Shown here: positions 25,901-40,900 of the stretch, in pieces
How positions within the stretch are numbered: position 1 is the stretch's first letter
Layout: every line of letters begins with the position of its first letter
Assembly: GCA_032209605.1 (NCBI GenBank)
Contig: JASFXZ010000001.1
Location: 43,590,619-43,654,618, forward strand
Reading direction: 5' to 3'
DNA: 64,000 bases
Source of the DNA: Mactromeris polynyma
Lineage: Eukaryota > Mollusca > Bivalvia > Venerida > Mactridae
Position numbers and translations under genes: made by a program
The notes under the pieces: model-generated
The model's input: only the letters and a program-made list of their open reading frames with translations
Told to the model about the DNA's origin: nothing
Database searches by the model: none

Positions 25901-28900
25901 AGAAAATAATTATGAGAATTTAATTATGAGAGCGTTAACCTTTCAACTTAGGAGCAATTTCCACGAAGCATAAATATAACGATGCAAGCGTAAAGCAAAC
26001 ATCCGGATTGAACACGTATATTCTTGAACTTTATTTCGTCTGTAAAACAACAATAACTAAATCAAGTATACTACTCTTATTAAGAATTTGACTTTACTTT
26101 TATTCTAATGAGAACATGTAGTGAATAGAAATATGATACTATGAAACAAATATGAAACAACTGGTACAAGTGTGAACAACTATGAAAATAAACATTTCAT
26201 TACAAAAACACTAAAAGGACATGATTGAAACTCTGGGTCACTCAAAACATCGGGTAACTCAAGCTTTTCGGATGGACCCAGCGTCCTCGAGTTATCGAAG
26301 TTTAACTGTACTATCAAAATAATTACCATCTGTCTTGTTTTCTGCTGTTTAATCCCTTTAAGAATTGTTTATTCATGGTGTGTGTATATTACTTGAGAGT
26401 TGTCTTGGTTGATAACCATGTATTGAGTACACTTTATTGTGATGTATGGCAGAATATACACTCAAATGAAATGTGTTCTAGAAATCTTGTTGATTTGCAA
26501 TTTAGATAACTACATGGTTATTTAGAGCAATGCACTATCAAGTTTCGTGGTTTGTCAGTATGTTACAAAAACAAATTATGGTAACACACATGTTTATAGT
26601 GTACTTTATGCATAAAGGAGCCGAATTGTTTTTATAATAATAAAGCCCTCTACTTAAGATTTGCCCAAAAATCTTCTATTGTAAGCTTTTCTGGTGACAT
26701 TTTGATCATAATTATTTTTCTTAGACAGATAGGATAACACATGAGTGGTCACAAAATATGGAATTTATTGAACAATTTTTCCCCCAAAAAAATAATAAAA
26801 TGAGTGCTTGGCAAGTTTTTGTGATTTTCAGAAATTCAATAATACATGAACATAGATGTAATATTTTTTGATATCATAATTTGCAAATAAACATTTTATT
26901 GAAAGGTATGATTTGTTTAAGCATAAACAGAAGCAGTCAATCTTTGTAATCATTTGTGAAATCAAGTATTTTGTTATTTCACTAGGGAACTATCGGAATG
27001 AATATAGGAGTGTTATTGTATGTCTGCGACATAATTTATCATATAAATGTACTTGTTCGTCCCTTGCATTGTAGTGCCATTACTATGTTGTTTTGATATA
27101 TTATCAGGAATCATTGTTGAATAACCTGGAGAAAAATCAGGATAAATCAACAGTTTGTGAAGTTACTGAAACATGCTGCCCACAACTTCATGATCTCTTA
27201 ACCTTGATACATAAACATCTGTTTGCCTTCTGTATACAAGCTGATCGTGGACCATGTGAGGTAAATATTTTTGGCTTTTTTCCCTTTAAAGTTATCTCCG
27301 AAACGTGGAGATATTCCCGTCACAAAAATATTTTTTTGCCAATCCAGACATAAAGATTCTTAAATGGTTTTGCCGAATTTTTGTCTTTCTAAGCATTTTT
27401 GTGTATGTTATGTTTATATTGTTGGTACCGGGGATTCCATTAGGTGCTGAATCTCGAGGGTCATTTTAATAATATTTTACCGGATTTTACCATTTTTTAA
27501 GCCAAATTACCTATGATTTGGGAAAGAATTTACCCTTCAACCAGAATCCTGAGTGTCAAAATGTGGCTTTTGAAAATTCTAGGGGTCAAATAAAACCCCT
27601 GAGTACAATAATTATACTTTTCACAAAATATGTACTGTTGATGTATGCTAAGTGTAACATAATTTAACAGGATTGGTCATGCTTTATGGATTTATATAAA
27701 TGATTGCTCAAAATGATGTAAATAGAGGCTTTACCCAGGTTTATATCATTAATTTACTTCTGCATAGATTTCAATCGTTCAAAAAGAAACCAAAAATTAA
27801 CAATATGAATACAAGACACTTGCAAAGAAAATGTTCATATAACATGTTTGTATTTACAGAAAACTGATGTTACTATGCTGCTACATGTTCACCTTGGATT
27901 GATGATACCACTATGCTCAGAACTTCTGTCTCAAGCAGCAACACTGTTGATCAACAATCAGCAGACAATGTATAATGTCCAAGATCAGGTTCTCGGTAAA
28001 TAGTTTTGTGTTGAACATTATATTTTGATAAAGTATGTCACCAGGCTACACGTTTTGATCATTGATATTTGGACAAAGCATTGGTATCATCATTTAATTG
28101 AATTCATGCTGTAAAAGTCTTAAAAGTCATTCTTAGAAGTTTAAAGGGAAATGCTGGAGTCACTCTGTTGGTTCGTTTTGTTGGTCTGTTGACAAAAACT
28201 TGTAAAGCGAACTGCTGGTACAGTTTCTTGAAACTTCACACAAATAATCTGCATGATGAGTTATAGTGTGAGGCGTAATTTTTTTTATAACATTCAATAT
28301 GGTAAACTGGTGACCATCTTGGATTTTCTCAAAAATATGTTTGACAAAGAGGTAGTACGGAGATAGCTGTCACCTTCAGTAATAGCTCTAGAAAATGCTC
28401 CAACTACCTTAATTATATTTCTTCATGAAGATGCTGTTCAAATGCCCATCAATCAGGTATAGCAATGTGAACTTATTATTCTGTTTCTTGCTGTATGTTT
28501 CAGACATCCTGTACCGGTCACCAGCTGGCTCTATGTTATTTCATATGCTTCATTCACTGGTACTTATTGCTCAGCACAGAGTGGTTCATTTACTTAATGA
28601 TCTACTGGAACTTCTCTCGAATTTGGATAAAATGTGTCGACTTCTCACCAATATTGGCAGATACGAGAAACGAGAACTAGAACAGGGTTTGTATTCATTT
28701 TGTTGCCAATTGAAAAAAGATAAATGAGATTAAATCAGTGTTCTTTATATCAGTGTTCTTTATTTACATGTTTTTTATACTGCACAATTCCTGCCTATGT
28801 GATTTAGAAGTGTAATCATGTTGCAGTAGATGTTACAGATTAACAATTAAAGGGTATGTCTGACTATTTACATGTTCCTTCTTCAATTTAGGTGTGAACT

Positions 28901-31900
28901 CAAGTGTGTCTGCTTTGTGGCTTCTTGACCTTGAGAGAATTTGCTCTCTTCTGATTGGCCATTGCCTTGGAGACATGCTTCTTGGTACACCAATCACAGC
29001 CAATGAAGTGCAGACTCAGTATTGGTTAGAGAATAAACTGTTCAGTAATGGACTCGAGTGTTTGGGTGATAATGGTGAATATTTTATTATTCTTAGTTTT
29101 TAATTGATTCATATAATACATTTGTAATTAAGTTAGTTAGTTATGTTATAATTTGAGTATTCATGATTCATTTATTCATATACATTTGTAATCTTGTCTA
29201 TATTTGTGTGGTTCATTTTGAGTTCGTAGTAAACAAGAATATATGAACAAGAAATATTTGACAAAAAGTTGAGGATCTTTTTTTGCTCTTACACCACTAG
29301 CCCATACACTCATGACATACTGATATTATAGTGGCTGTCTGATTGAATACGTTAGAAGTGGTAGAGCTCACAACATATAAATGTATGTGAACTCAAGAAT
29401 TTTGCGAAAATATCAGCCAGAGCAATTGTCTTTTTACACAGCAGTACATTTTTATATGCTATTAAACAATAACAATACTCATTTCAGCAGTTCACCAACA
29501 TTTCTGCTTGCATAACATCTGAAATCAGCTATTTGTGAGCCTTTTGACTCTTGAAAATATCCACTTACACAGAATTTCAGGCTGGTGTATACCACTATAT
29601 TTTTTAGATTCCACATTTTTTACCACAAATCCTTTAATTCTAACTTTTTGACTCTTGAAAATGTCCACATGTATACAGAATTTCAGGCTGCTATATACCA
29701 CTTGTTCCTTTCCACATGACATGTTTATGTGAAAATCTGAATTTTTAACCATGTATCCTTTTTACATGTATTACAGACAAATTGAAGGGACAAGTTGACG
29801 TGTTGGTGCAGCAGATAATGGGAAATCCTTACGAACCAACACTTGTGTATAATAACCTTGATCCAGAACTTCTCACCGAGGACAGAGTTCTCCCTCTACA
29901 GCTTTGTTTCAATGTTCAAACAGAATCTGTGTCACACACACTTGGGTTTATTCATGAAACAGCAGAAAGTTTGGGTGGGTAATTCATTTATTATTTAAAA
30001 CAGTGATTATCACACTCACAGGCATGAGAATTTTCTGCGGATTCACAGAAATCAGCGTATTTGACCCTCACAAGGGCTGTTTTTGAGACAATTTAAGCCA
30101 TCTTATATGCTTAAAAGTCCGGAGCTTCAGCGGCCCCCTGGACTGGACCCCTTACAAAACTTTCAGCTGATTTTAAATTTTTCATTCTCATTGCTGTTAT
30201 CATTAGTTGCGGTAGAGTAAAATTCTGTATCATATATAATTATGTTATGCATTAAGGATTAGCTAGGATTTGTATTGAACATCGGGATATTGATTAATCC
30301 TTTAGATATTAACAGTATTTGCTCATGGTGAGCTTTTAGGATCATTGGCTGTCTGCCATCCCTCAAGATATTCTTAAAATGTCATCTTCTCTTTCTCCTT
30401 ACCAAAAAGTGCCAATTTTTCCCAAAAAATTATATTTTTTTCCCAATTCTTTGTTCAATTTTCCCCCTCTGACTGAAATTATTTTTAGTAAGTCAGGTTT
30501 TCGTGTATTTAACCTTTTATAAAAGAATCTTTGCTCTTACATCACCTCATATATATAACAAACACCAGCCACAGCTGAAAAGTTATTTTTATAAGCAAAA
30601 CAACTGGGATTTTTCGCGCCTTTTTCCCCAAATAAAAAGGCACAGGCAGTAACATTATTTTCAAATAAATCACTGGACTTATAAGCTTAATATTGTTGTA
30701 GATTTCGACACTTGTGATGTGACGGATGAACCATTGTTAGATACTGTATCTAGATGTACTATGGCAGCTATTGTTGTGCATTGTAAACTGATTGCTGATG
30801 TACAGACAGCAAACTTTAGACAGTAAGTACTTGACTAGGTATGCTTTGATATCATTTATTTACTGGGTATGCTTTGATATCATTTATTTACTGGGTATGC
30901 TTTGATACCATTTATTTACTGGGTATGCTTTGATACCATTTATTTACTGGCTATGCTTTGATATCATTTATTTACTGGGTATGCTTTGATATCATTTATT
31001 TACTGGGTATGCTTTGATATCATTTATTTACTGGGTATGCTTTGATATCATTTATTTACTGGCTATGCTTTGATACCATTTATTTACTGGCTATGCTTTG
31101 ATATCATTTATTTACTGGCTATGCTTTGATACCATTTATTTACTGGGTATGCTTTGATATCATTTATTTACTGGGTATGCTTTGATATCATTTATTTACT
31201 GGGTATGCTTTGATATCATTTATTTACTGGGTATGCTTTGATATCATTTATTTACTGGCTATGCTTTGATATCATTTATTTACTGGCTATGCTTTGATAC
31301 CATTTATTTACTGGGTATGCTTTGATATCATTTATTTACTGGCTATGCTTTGATATCATTTATTTACTGGGTATGCTTTGATATCATTTATTTACTGGCT
31401 ATGCTTTGATATCATTTATTTACTGGCTATGCTTTGATATCATTTATTTACTGGCTATGCTTTGATATCATTTATTTACTGGCTATGCTTTTTTTGTTTG
31501 GAAAAAGAAGAGTTTATGTAATGAATGGCAGCACAGACGCAGAATTACGTATATGTGTAATTTTGATAATTCACCTGTAAAATAACAAACAATGTGATGT
31601 CAAAATTATCTTTATACAGTGATGACAACTCCTGTTATGGGAGAAAAGTCAATATTTACCAATAAAGTGTTAATTATAGATTTATGATTTAAATAAAATA
31701 TTACATTTGTATTCATAAATTATTTACTTTAATAAATTTGTTTTCAGAACAGATAAAAACTTGCCAAAGGCCCGGCTATTCTTGAGCTATAACTTGGTGT
31801 TAATGACTGATACAGTCTGATTTTGTTCATTTGAACTCATCGTGTCCTAGATGTAATTTCGAATAATACTTGATTTCGAATAGCCTATTTCAATACGACA

Positions 31901-34900
31901 TGCATAATGAGATACGTCGAGACCCAATATTTATTTTGATGATACTGAGTATTGGGATGGAAGGTTGTCGAATAAACGAGGTCCAACTGTATTTATATTT
32001 TTAGGTTGTGTTTTAAAATGCTTTAAAATTGTCATGTTTTTAGTTTATGAGTTTGTTGCAATCTCAACTTTTATTTAGTGATGACCACATGTTCCTGTCG
32101 GTGATAAGAGAAGTATATCAGCTGAGATTACATCTTATGAACAGAAAGGCTTTTCAGCAGAAAGGAGAAACAGTGAAAGAAACATACCCCACCCACATTG
32201 CTGATTCTGATACTGGTGAAAAATCGAGAAACGGAAATGTTGAAATTGATGACAATGATGATAGTGATGGTGAGTGGAATCAGACACATGTACATTGTAT
32301 ATGCCTATCTTTTCTAATTATGACATATAAAGAAAAGTGAGAATGATAAGCTGTTCACAGTTTTGAAAGTAAATGACATACTGGCACTTGTATTAAGGCT
32401 TACAAATTTTTTGGATTATTTTGTGTACTCATTTCTCTACATTTAAAGCCAGTATTGTATAGGTTTTAGCAGTTATGGCTTCTTGTGAGAATGAGTCTTA
32501 ATCTATTGTATTTTACATCAGTTGTGAAGCAGGTTATATCAACTTGTAGCTGTCATGCCTTATTCAGGTTATGTGAAGATTGTGAATGAAATTTTGCCAG
32601 CCCAGGGTAGATTCGAATTAAAGACTGTCAGCAGTCCAGCTCTATACCTATAATCTACTATGCCTCCTAACCCCGGCGTATATGTCTCTGTACTTACTTT
32701 TACATGCGTCTTCGTAACAGCGACAGTCTAGAGATGTGACGTCCGTGGCTGGACTATATGCCTCCATACTATAATTCTTGATATCTATTTCGTTAGATGT
32801 TTATTGATAACTACTGACAATTTTAATGTTTACAGACAATAGTGAAGGTTCTGAATCAAGGGGATTTTTGTCGGCAGGATCCTATGAGGATGAATGTGCG
32901 GATTGTCTCAGGAGAGCATTGTTTCTTATCTTTGCTGTTAAACCATTTTGGAAAGGTAGGGCAATGTACCGATGTTCGCTTGCGGAATATCTCCATTGAA
33001 TTTTCAGTACAATGGTGTACCCGAGTTTGCTAGCGTAATTTAGATCAAATTCATGTCAGTAAATAGTTAAAGGAACACACATATTGTGACTTTTCCATAA
33101 ACCTACTAAACTAAAATATTACCATTGTTAATTCACTACTCATGCAAAAATCCAACATATGTTGTTTGGCTTAATTTAAGCCACGAGAACTTCCTGTGTG
33201 GGCAATTAATTGATGATAATCTTGTGACTAATCTATATTAGCCCTGTCAAAATATTCTGTGGAAATTTATTTTTTCAGTAACATCACACCCACCTTCTGA
33301 TGATGTGAAATGGAAGCCAGAAACTACCTCACAACAAGGTAAAATTGTCATATATATAAACGATAATGAATATGTGCCATGAACTTTCTATGAATGGAAC
33401 ACTGTTAAAAGTATCGGTACAAAGGAAGCAGCTAGAAGGAATAAATTCAATGTGAAATTGAAATAATAGTTACAACCACTTGGTGGAAATCATTTAAGAT
33501 TCCTACATGTAATGAATTTTGTATGCTCTCATTTTTTTCAAAACTGATTTTTTCGACTACTTCATAGGATTCTCAAAAGAAGTTTTTCTGTGACGAGAGT
33601 GATTTCCTCATCACGTTGTAAAAGCAGATTTCTACCAATTGCTGATGATTCTGTTTCCAGATAACCTGAGCATGAAGTGCTCATGGTGACATTTTAGGAT
33701 CATTTGTTGTTGTCTGTCATAAGGGATTGATTCATGTCTCCCAGGGTTGATATCATTTAAATGTCTACTTGTCCAACAAATGGAAGGTGGCTCACATGGG
33801 CAGTCTGGAGCCATCTTGGCCCTCATGTTTTAGAATCAAATGTTGCAAACCTGTTTAAAATTAGCATAATCAACTTTGCATTGCCTCTTACAGGGAGTTA
33901 CTCCGACACTGTACAGCCGGTGGAGAGACTACAGGGTCACAAAGGTAGTCACCCTGATCTTCAGTCCTATATGACTACATCCGATATTGTCACAACTCAT
34001 AGAGATAGAACAGCAACTCCAGATCTGCATCTTGGTGGTATGTGATTGTCTACATATTGTGAATTAATGATATTGAATATTCAATTAAATATCAATAATA
34101 CTTGTGCCAATAATGTGAATCAGCATGGGCTGCATTTGGTCTGCATCCATATGATACATGAAAAGAAAGAAGTGATATTCCATTTTCTAACCCTGAAATT
34201 TGTGGTTGTTACATGTTAGAATGTGTTTGGTAATGAGTTCAACTCATTAATTATACAGATGTTGTTTATTTTCATCGGGTTGTATAACTTTGTCAGTGCT
34301 GCTTCATTCATCGACAATACTTAATTACTCTTAATGATTTTGGATACAAAAATATAAATTATAAGTATTATATTCAATATGGCTTACATCAATCTTTTTA
34401 TTTTAGTATATACCATTTTAAGACCAAACAGAACAAAAGATACAATCAAACATGTTTATTTATAACAATGATTTTGGATACAAAAATATAAATTATAAGT
34501 ATTATATTCAATATGGCTTACATCAATCTTTTTATTTTAGAGAATATTAGAACTGGATCAACCTTACAAATGGTTAAACAAACATTAAGACGACTTAGAT
34601 GGCACCATGAACATGCAGGGGATGTAACTCTAGGTCTGAACAAAGGGAGACAACCAACTCATACTATTAGCGTTGATATCTGTTGTTTTATCAAGGGAGA
34701 TAATATGCAAAATCATAAGGGCAAGAAGGATGCTGTCCCAAGGAAGGAAGCATCAGTTTGGGATATTGAAGAAGCATTGAAATGTCAACATGGTCGTGCT
34801 GAGGTATGAACACATGGTTAAGTCAACTTATCACCATACTTTTGGGGTTTTGGGGCAACTTTTGTGGTGTTTTAAGTTATATAGGCCAAAGATCAGAGAG

Positions 34901-37900
34901 AAGGTCCATGTCCACGATGTGGCCAGTAGACCATCAGGCCCTCATGGGCAGCTTGTTGTCGACTGTCGTGCTGAGGTATGAAAACATGTTTATGTCAACT
35001 GATCACCATACTTTGTTTTTGAGGAGGGGCAACTTTTGTGATGTTCATGTTGACTTAGGCCAGTTATACGTAGTATCTGAAATATTGTTTAAGCATGACT
35101 TTAAATTCTCCTCTAAATACAACTAAACTTGAATATGAAGACATTTTATATTGTATTTTCAGTCCAGATTGAATGCGTTGAATCAGATTCGTGTCTTGTT
35201 GACAGCATGCAAAGAGAAAGATGGCAGTCAGTCAGATGTTGAATCTAGATCCCTGTCCATTCCTCAGTCATTGTCTACTCTGCTGTGCTCTGTACACCTT
35301 AATCTACTGTCTGGATTCTTCAATCTAGGATTATTGCCTGGTCTAGACGGTGAAAAAATCAAACGATTGTCACATTATAAGGTATACATTTTGTACACTT
35401 TTTTCTTGCATTAATGGGTCAAGTCATTTTTCAGACAAAATGATGGTTTTATGCTATAAAATAATTCTGCTGTAAAATATTGTAAATAACAATTTTTTAT
35501 GTATGTGGTCATTTTACTAATCATTTTGTAATCACTTTGCCTTAATCCTTGAATGATGATAGTGTTACTGTAATTTAGAGGATCAGTGTTGAGGGTATGT
35601 CTGATACAAAAATATGTGTGTGCTATACTTTCTGTGGAATACTATAGTCTGCCAAGAATGATTACAAATTCATGACAAGCTGAGATTCCAGTGGCCATGT
35701 TCAGACATATGTGAATGGAGTGTTCGCAAATTGTGATCTACTGTATAATATTGAATGCACAAGAGGCATGATGTGAGAATTTCCAAAATATTTCTTAATT
35801 GTTCAACAAAAGGAAAGACCATGTTTGTTTCAGGATGGCATTTCTGCTGCTAGAGCAGAAACTCAGAGAGAGATACAGCTGGCTGTACATGATGTGATTG
35901 AATCATTGATCGAGGGTCTTTTTGATGTGTACACTTCAGAAACTGTTAACCAAGGTTTGTAACTTTGTATGTGTGTGTGTAATTGCCTTATACAGTCAAA
36001 ACTCCTGATGCTAAAACTCGTTACTAGGGAATATTCATCTTACTAAGCAAATCCAGTACAATTGACTCTGTTTATTGTGTCATTGATCAAATTCAATGTA
36101 ACAACATACTGAATGAGTCGACATTAGTACAGCAAACAAGCAAGGTTTTTATAATAAGAGTTTACTGTTGTATGTAATGCCTGATAGTCAAACATAAGAT
36201 GTAGAACAAAATGTCACTGATCTGATCATATTACTTGCCCAGATTGTTGGTTTTTGTAAGTGTATGGACCATACCCTATGAAGATTTAAAATAGATACTG
36301 TATAAGTAGTAAAGTTAACAACTTGGAAATGCTTGCAAATTTAAGAAAGTTGCCAAAATGTCAGCTGGCATAAATTTTCCTTGTTTATACTTTACTTTTC
36401 AGAATGATAATACTCGTGTCTGTGATTTCTAAACATTTCTGTTCACTGATTCATAAACATTGTGATTGTTGAAAAGATCCACTTATACTGCAGTTAATGT
36501 TATTTTTAATGGATGACAATTGAATTCGAATATCTGTTATAAAAATTTATAAAACTTACCATTGATTGACATCCCTATGGTATACATACCTATGACATAC
36601 ATTGACATATGTTTATTTTTCAGCCTGTAAACAGAAGCTGCTGTTATGTAGCATATTTTGTTTGAGTATGAGCTACAGATCTGTGGATATCTCGCTACTG
36701 ACAGCATCCAAATTGCTGCCTACGTTGTATGAGATGATAGGTACCACCATTCCTGTTAATGGACTGGTCCAACCTGTGAGAGGTCGACTGGGACAGTCTC
36801 AACTAGATAAAGTCCTCAAAGTGGCCAGTTATAGATTGGTTCAGATTATATCATTAAGTACTAGGTACATGTATACAGTTTTCTGCAACTACCATTTGTG
36901 TTTCAAACCATCACTTATTTCTCAAAACAGATTATTGAAAAAAAATGAGTTTAAGGTAGAATTTCACAAAAAGCCATCAGCACAGTGCTTTTTTCTGCTG
37001 AGTAAAGATGTGACATGGCATTATAAGGCAACAAAGCTATATATGATTACAAGTATATTCCACTACACTCCTATTTTTGAGTCCATATTATCTAAGTATA
37101 ATTAGTTTACATATATTGCATCGTTGAATTATGTAATGAATGTATTATATATATTTTTCTTGTATTCATTTCTTATATCTTGTTTATTTTTTAGTTTACA
37201 TAGTGGACATTTAAGTACAGGCGTACTTCAGTCAGTGTTTGACATTTTGTGGAACCAAATACAGAAATACCTCGACAACCCCATCTGTAACCAAGGCAAC
37301 AGTATGGCTGATTTCCTGGTATTTGTACGACAAGTATTTTCGTCACTTGAGGTGCAGTCCCTTGTTGCTAACTGTAAATGGATAGATATGTTACTTGCAG
37401 TGATCAAAGAATCAAAAAGGGGTAAGAGTATAGTTTTGATACTGCATTTGTTCATTGTCATTTTTTAACCAGGTAGCTTAAACATTCAGTAAAAAATAGG
37501 TTGCAAACATTTAAAAAAAATATTGGCAATTAAAGTCTATGTTATAATTTTTAGTCTAAATTCATTCTCGGAAAACAAAAACTCCCTAAAGGCTTGTTAA
37601 GTAATGGAGGATATTTGAGTGTTGCAGTGTAAGATCAAAAGTTATTTCACCGAATGAGCATAGGATGTAATATTTTCACGAAAATGAGTCAGTGGCTCAC
37701 AACTACCCATGTGATACCATATTTAAAGATTTGATATAAATATGTGATATCAACATTCCTTCTCTCGGCTGAGTAAGGCGATATCCATTCTAGGAAAGAA
37801 TGAATGATTATTAAGCAATCGTAGTGAAACCTCAACAATAAGACCACCATTGGTTCTGAAGAAAGTCAGTAGAAGTGGTGAGTCGGTGTGATCATCGAGT

Positions 37901-40900
37901 TGAAATATGAAAAGGCTAAAAAACTAGTACTTGAACTGCGGCCTTAGTAATGAGTCATAATTTCATGGTGGCCATTAAGTGAGATTTTACTTTAATTTAG
38001 AATTGCCCTGTTGTTTTTAGAACAAACTTATATTGTATAAATGTTATTGTTTGTTTTATTATAGAGCATAAACTGAGAACAAAGCTTGCTGCATTACAAG
38101 TTTTAGAATGTATTCTTCCTGCTTGTTCTATAAATCTCGGCCCTGACTTCTTGAAACTGGTAAGTTCTTTCTTTACTCATCATGTATGATAGTGATAAAT
38201 CCCCCATCTACTTTTGATGAGTTCCCAGCTAATTTAAAAAATAGTAAAACCCTTGTTAATGTCTAATACAGACATTGTGGGGATGTTGAATTGTAACTCA
38301 GCATTGACAATATATTCTGGAGTGTTGTTAGATTAATGGGCATTAGTTCCATATGATAAATCTGTATCTTGTGGGTACAAAATTATTTGAAAATACTGTT
38401 GCCTACTAGTCAAGAGTTTTCAAAACATTTTTCCATTGGCTGACCACCTAAAAAATGTTCACAACCATACCAAGGTAAATAGAAAATGTATATTTCCACT
38501 AATATTATATTGTAAATAAATTTCCTACATATTGTAGGTGATATGTGATCTGTTTGGCTGTCTGTCAGAGAATATGTGGGAGTTACCGCTGCAGCACGCT
38601 ACAGTGGACGCTAAATTGGAGGAAATCTCTCTTTTTGCTAAACTTGAACAGCTGAAACGTGACGATACTACAAAAAAAGGTCCTTTGTCAAGTAAATCAG
38701 CAAGTCAAGTTAATGAACAAATGAACCTCGATCTTCAGTTAATTTCGAGTATGTCGGAATCATTAGATACAGAAACAGCAAAGGAATTTGGAACAAAGGG
38801 GAAGAACTCTGCAAAACTTGAGACAAAGAATGGTAACTCTTCAGAAGAAACTGAAGTGACTAGAATAAAAGTGAATGATGATTGTCAGACAATGCTTGAA
38901 GTTGCATTTGAATCTGAGAAATGTGTTTGTTGTTCTGTTGAAGGAGGTCAAACATTGGTGCACAGTCATTCTGGTAAAGGGTACGGAGTGGCTTCTATAC
39001 CAATATCATCAGGATGTTACCAGTGGAAGGTATAACTACTATTTACTGTTTGAATTATGTTTTTTAGTTTTTTGTATAATCAGTGACTCACGTTTTTTTT
39101 TCACAGTACATTTGAGTTGGGAGTCGGATTTGATAAATAAGTAATTAATGTGATTAACTTGCGCAATTTTATTTTAAATTTGGCTATTTTGAGACGATTT
39201 TGGCCAATTTGTGACCAGATTGGAGTTTTAATAGCCAATGGCTATTTTGGGTTCTTCTAGAGCTCATCTGGCTTGTAGCAGCATAATTGACAAATATTTC
39301 AGGGGTGTCGAAAAGAGCCAGGAGCCGGTAAAATTACCAAGTAACTTAAGCATCATCTCCCTTCTACTTTTCTTGTATGAATGATCATAAGTAAAGTGAG
39401 TATACCCCACAGACTCCCACCTACTTTTGTTGATTTTCCTGCTACTTCAAGAATTAGTGACACCCCTGGTATTTTCAAAGCTGTATTTCCCATGAACTTA
39501 TGGTTTAACATTGGCTCATGAAATGCGAAATGGGGATGTTTGATGTATTTACATTTACTTGTGTTTTTCAGTTTCATATTGTTAAGGAATACAAAAGTAA
39601 TGAAGGTACATGTGTTGGTATATGTAAACTTCCTGTTCGAGATCATGGACATCGTTTTACCTCAGATATGTGGTTATACAGAGCATATAGCGGAAATCTG
39701 TACCATAATGGTGAACAGACACGTACTCTATCAGGCTTCACACAAGGAGACTGCATCACCTGTGTGTTAGACATGGATTCAAGGACCCTGGCATTTGGTA
39801 AAAATGAAGAGGTAAAATTTGTTTAAAGTCAAGGCAATTTTTTGGCCATTTTTGGGGCCATTTAAGGCTACCATTCAACAACTGAAGTCATTGTTATACC
39901 CCAATTTCCATGTCTCTTCACAGACAAGAAAGAAAATTCTTATTAGAGTAGTTGGGTTCATCTACATTTATTTTTACATTTGTCTCAAACTCCTGAATAT
40001 TTATCACAAACTCCTGTATATTTGTTAGAAACACCTGTGTATTTGTCACAAACTCGTGTGTATGTGCACAAAATCTTGCATATCTGTGGCAAATTCCTAT
40101 GTATTCATCAGAAACCTGTGTGTATTTGTCAGAAACTCCTGTACATTTGTCACAAATTCATGTATATTCATCACAAACTCCTGTACATTCGTCACAAACT
40201 TCTGTGTATTTGTCATAATTTGTATTCATTATTTTGTTCAGGATGTAAATGATGCTAAGAATCATATGATATGATAGTACATGAATTATATTTATCACCG
40301 TCACATATTACAGGAACCTAAGGTAGCATTTGAAGACATTGAAGCGACAGAGGTGTATCCTTGTGTTACTTTCTATAGCAGTAATCCGGGTGAAAAGGTA
40401 ACAAATGTTTAATATCCATTCATTCTGGAATAATTTTGATGACATCAGCTAGATTAGTTTAAATGTATTTTATTTGACATCACTTACAAAACTAGTTGTT
40501 ACTACTTATATAAATATAATAAATACATGTAGTGAAGATCTCTACTCTTCGCCCACTACTTCTCCCTTATCTAGAGTTCTGACAGCACTTGTTGATTGTG
40601 TATTTTACTCTCTTCAAATTCTAATTAGATAATAGATGTTTTTTATATCATCTCTATGGTTATTTGTATTTTTCATACATTCAGAAGTCCAGAATTTTCA
40701 AATGAATTAGTTTGTGTGCTAGTTTTGAAATTACATGTGTGAAGAATTTCTGTAAATTTTCTTCCATAAAAAGGTTCGGATATCTGATATGCGAATTGAA
40801 GCAGTACTGAAAGATTTGATGCCGGGGGAACCTTTATGTGCTCCGCCTCCAAATGTTGTATGTGAGTCCATTATACGACTGGTACGTTGTCTACATACCA

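Noticed and set aside
29975..29978. Alternative donor four bases downstream for exon 19
   Set aside because: It would leave phase 2 and shift exon 20 out of its conserved DTVSR frame.
36865..37105. In-frame extension of HERC1 exon 28
   Set aside because: The frame stays open past the gtacat donor, but similarity to HERC1 stops at the donor and resumes in exon 29 with the correct phase.
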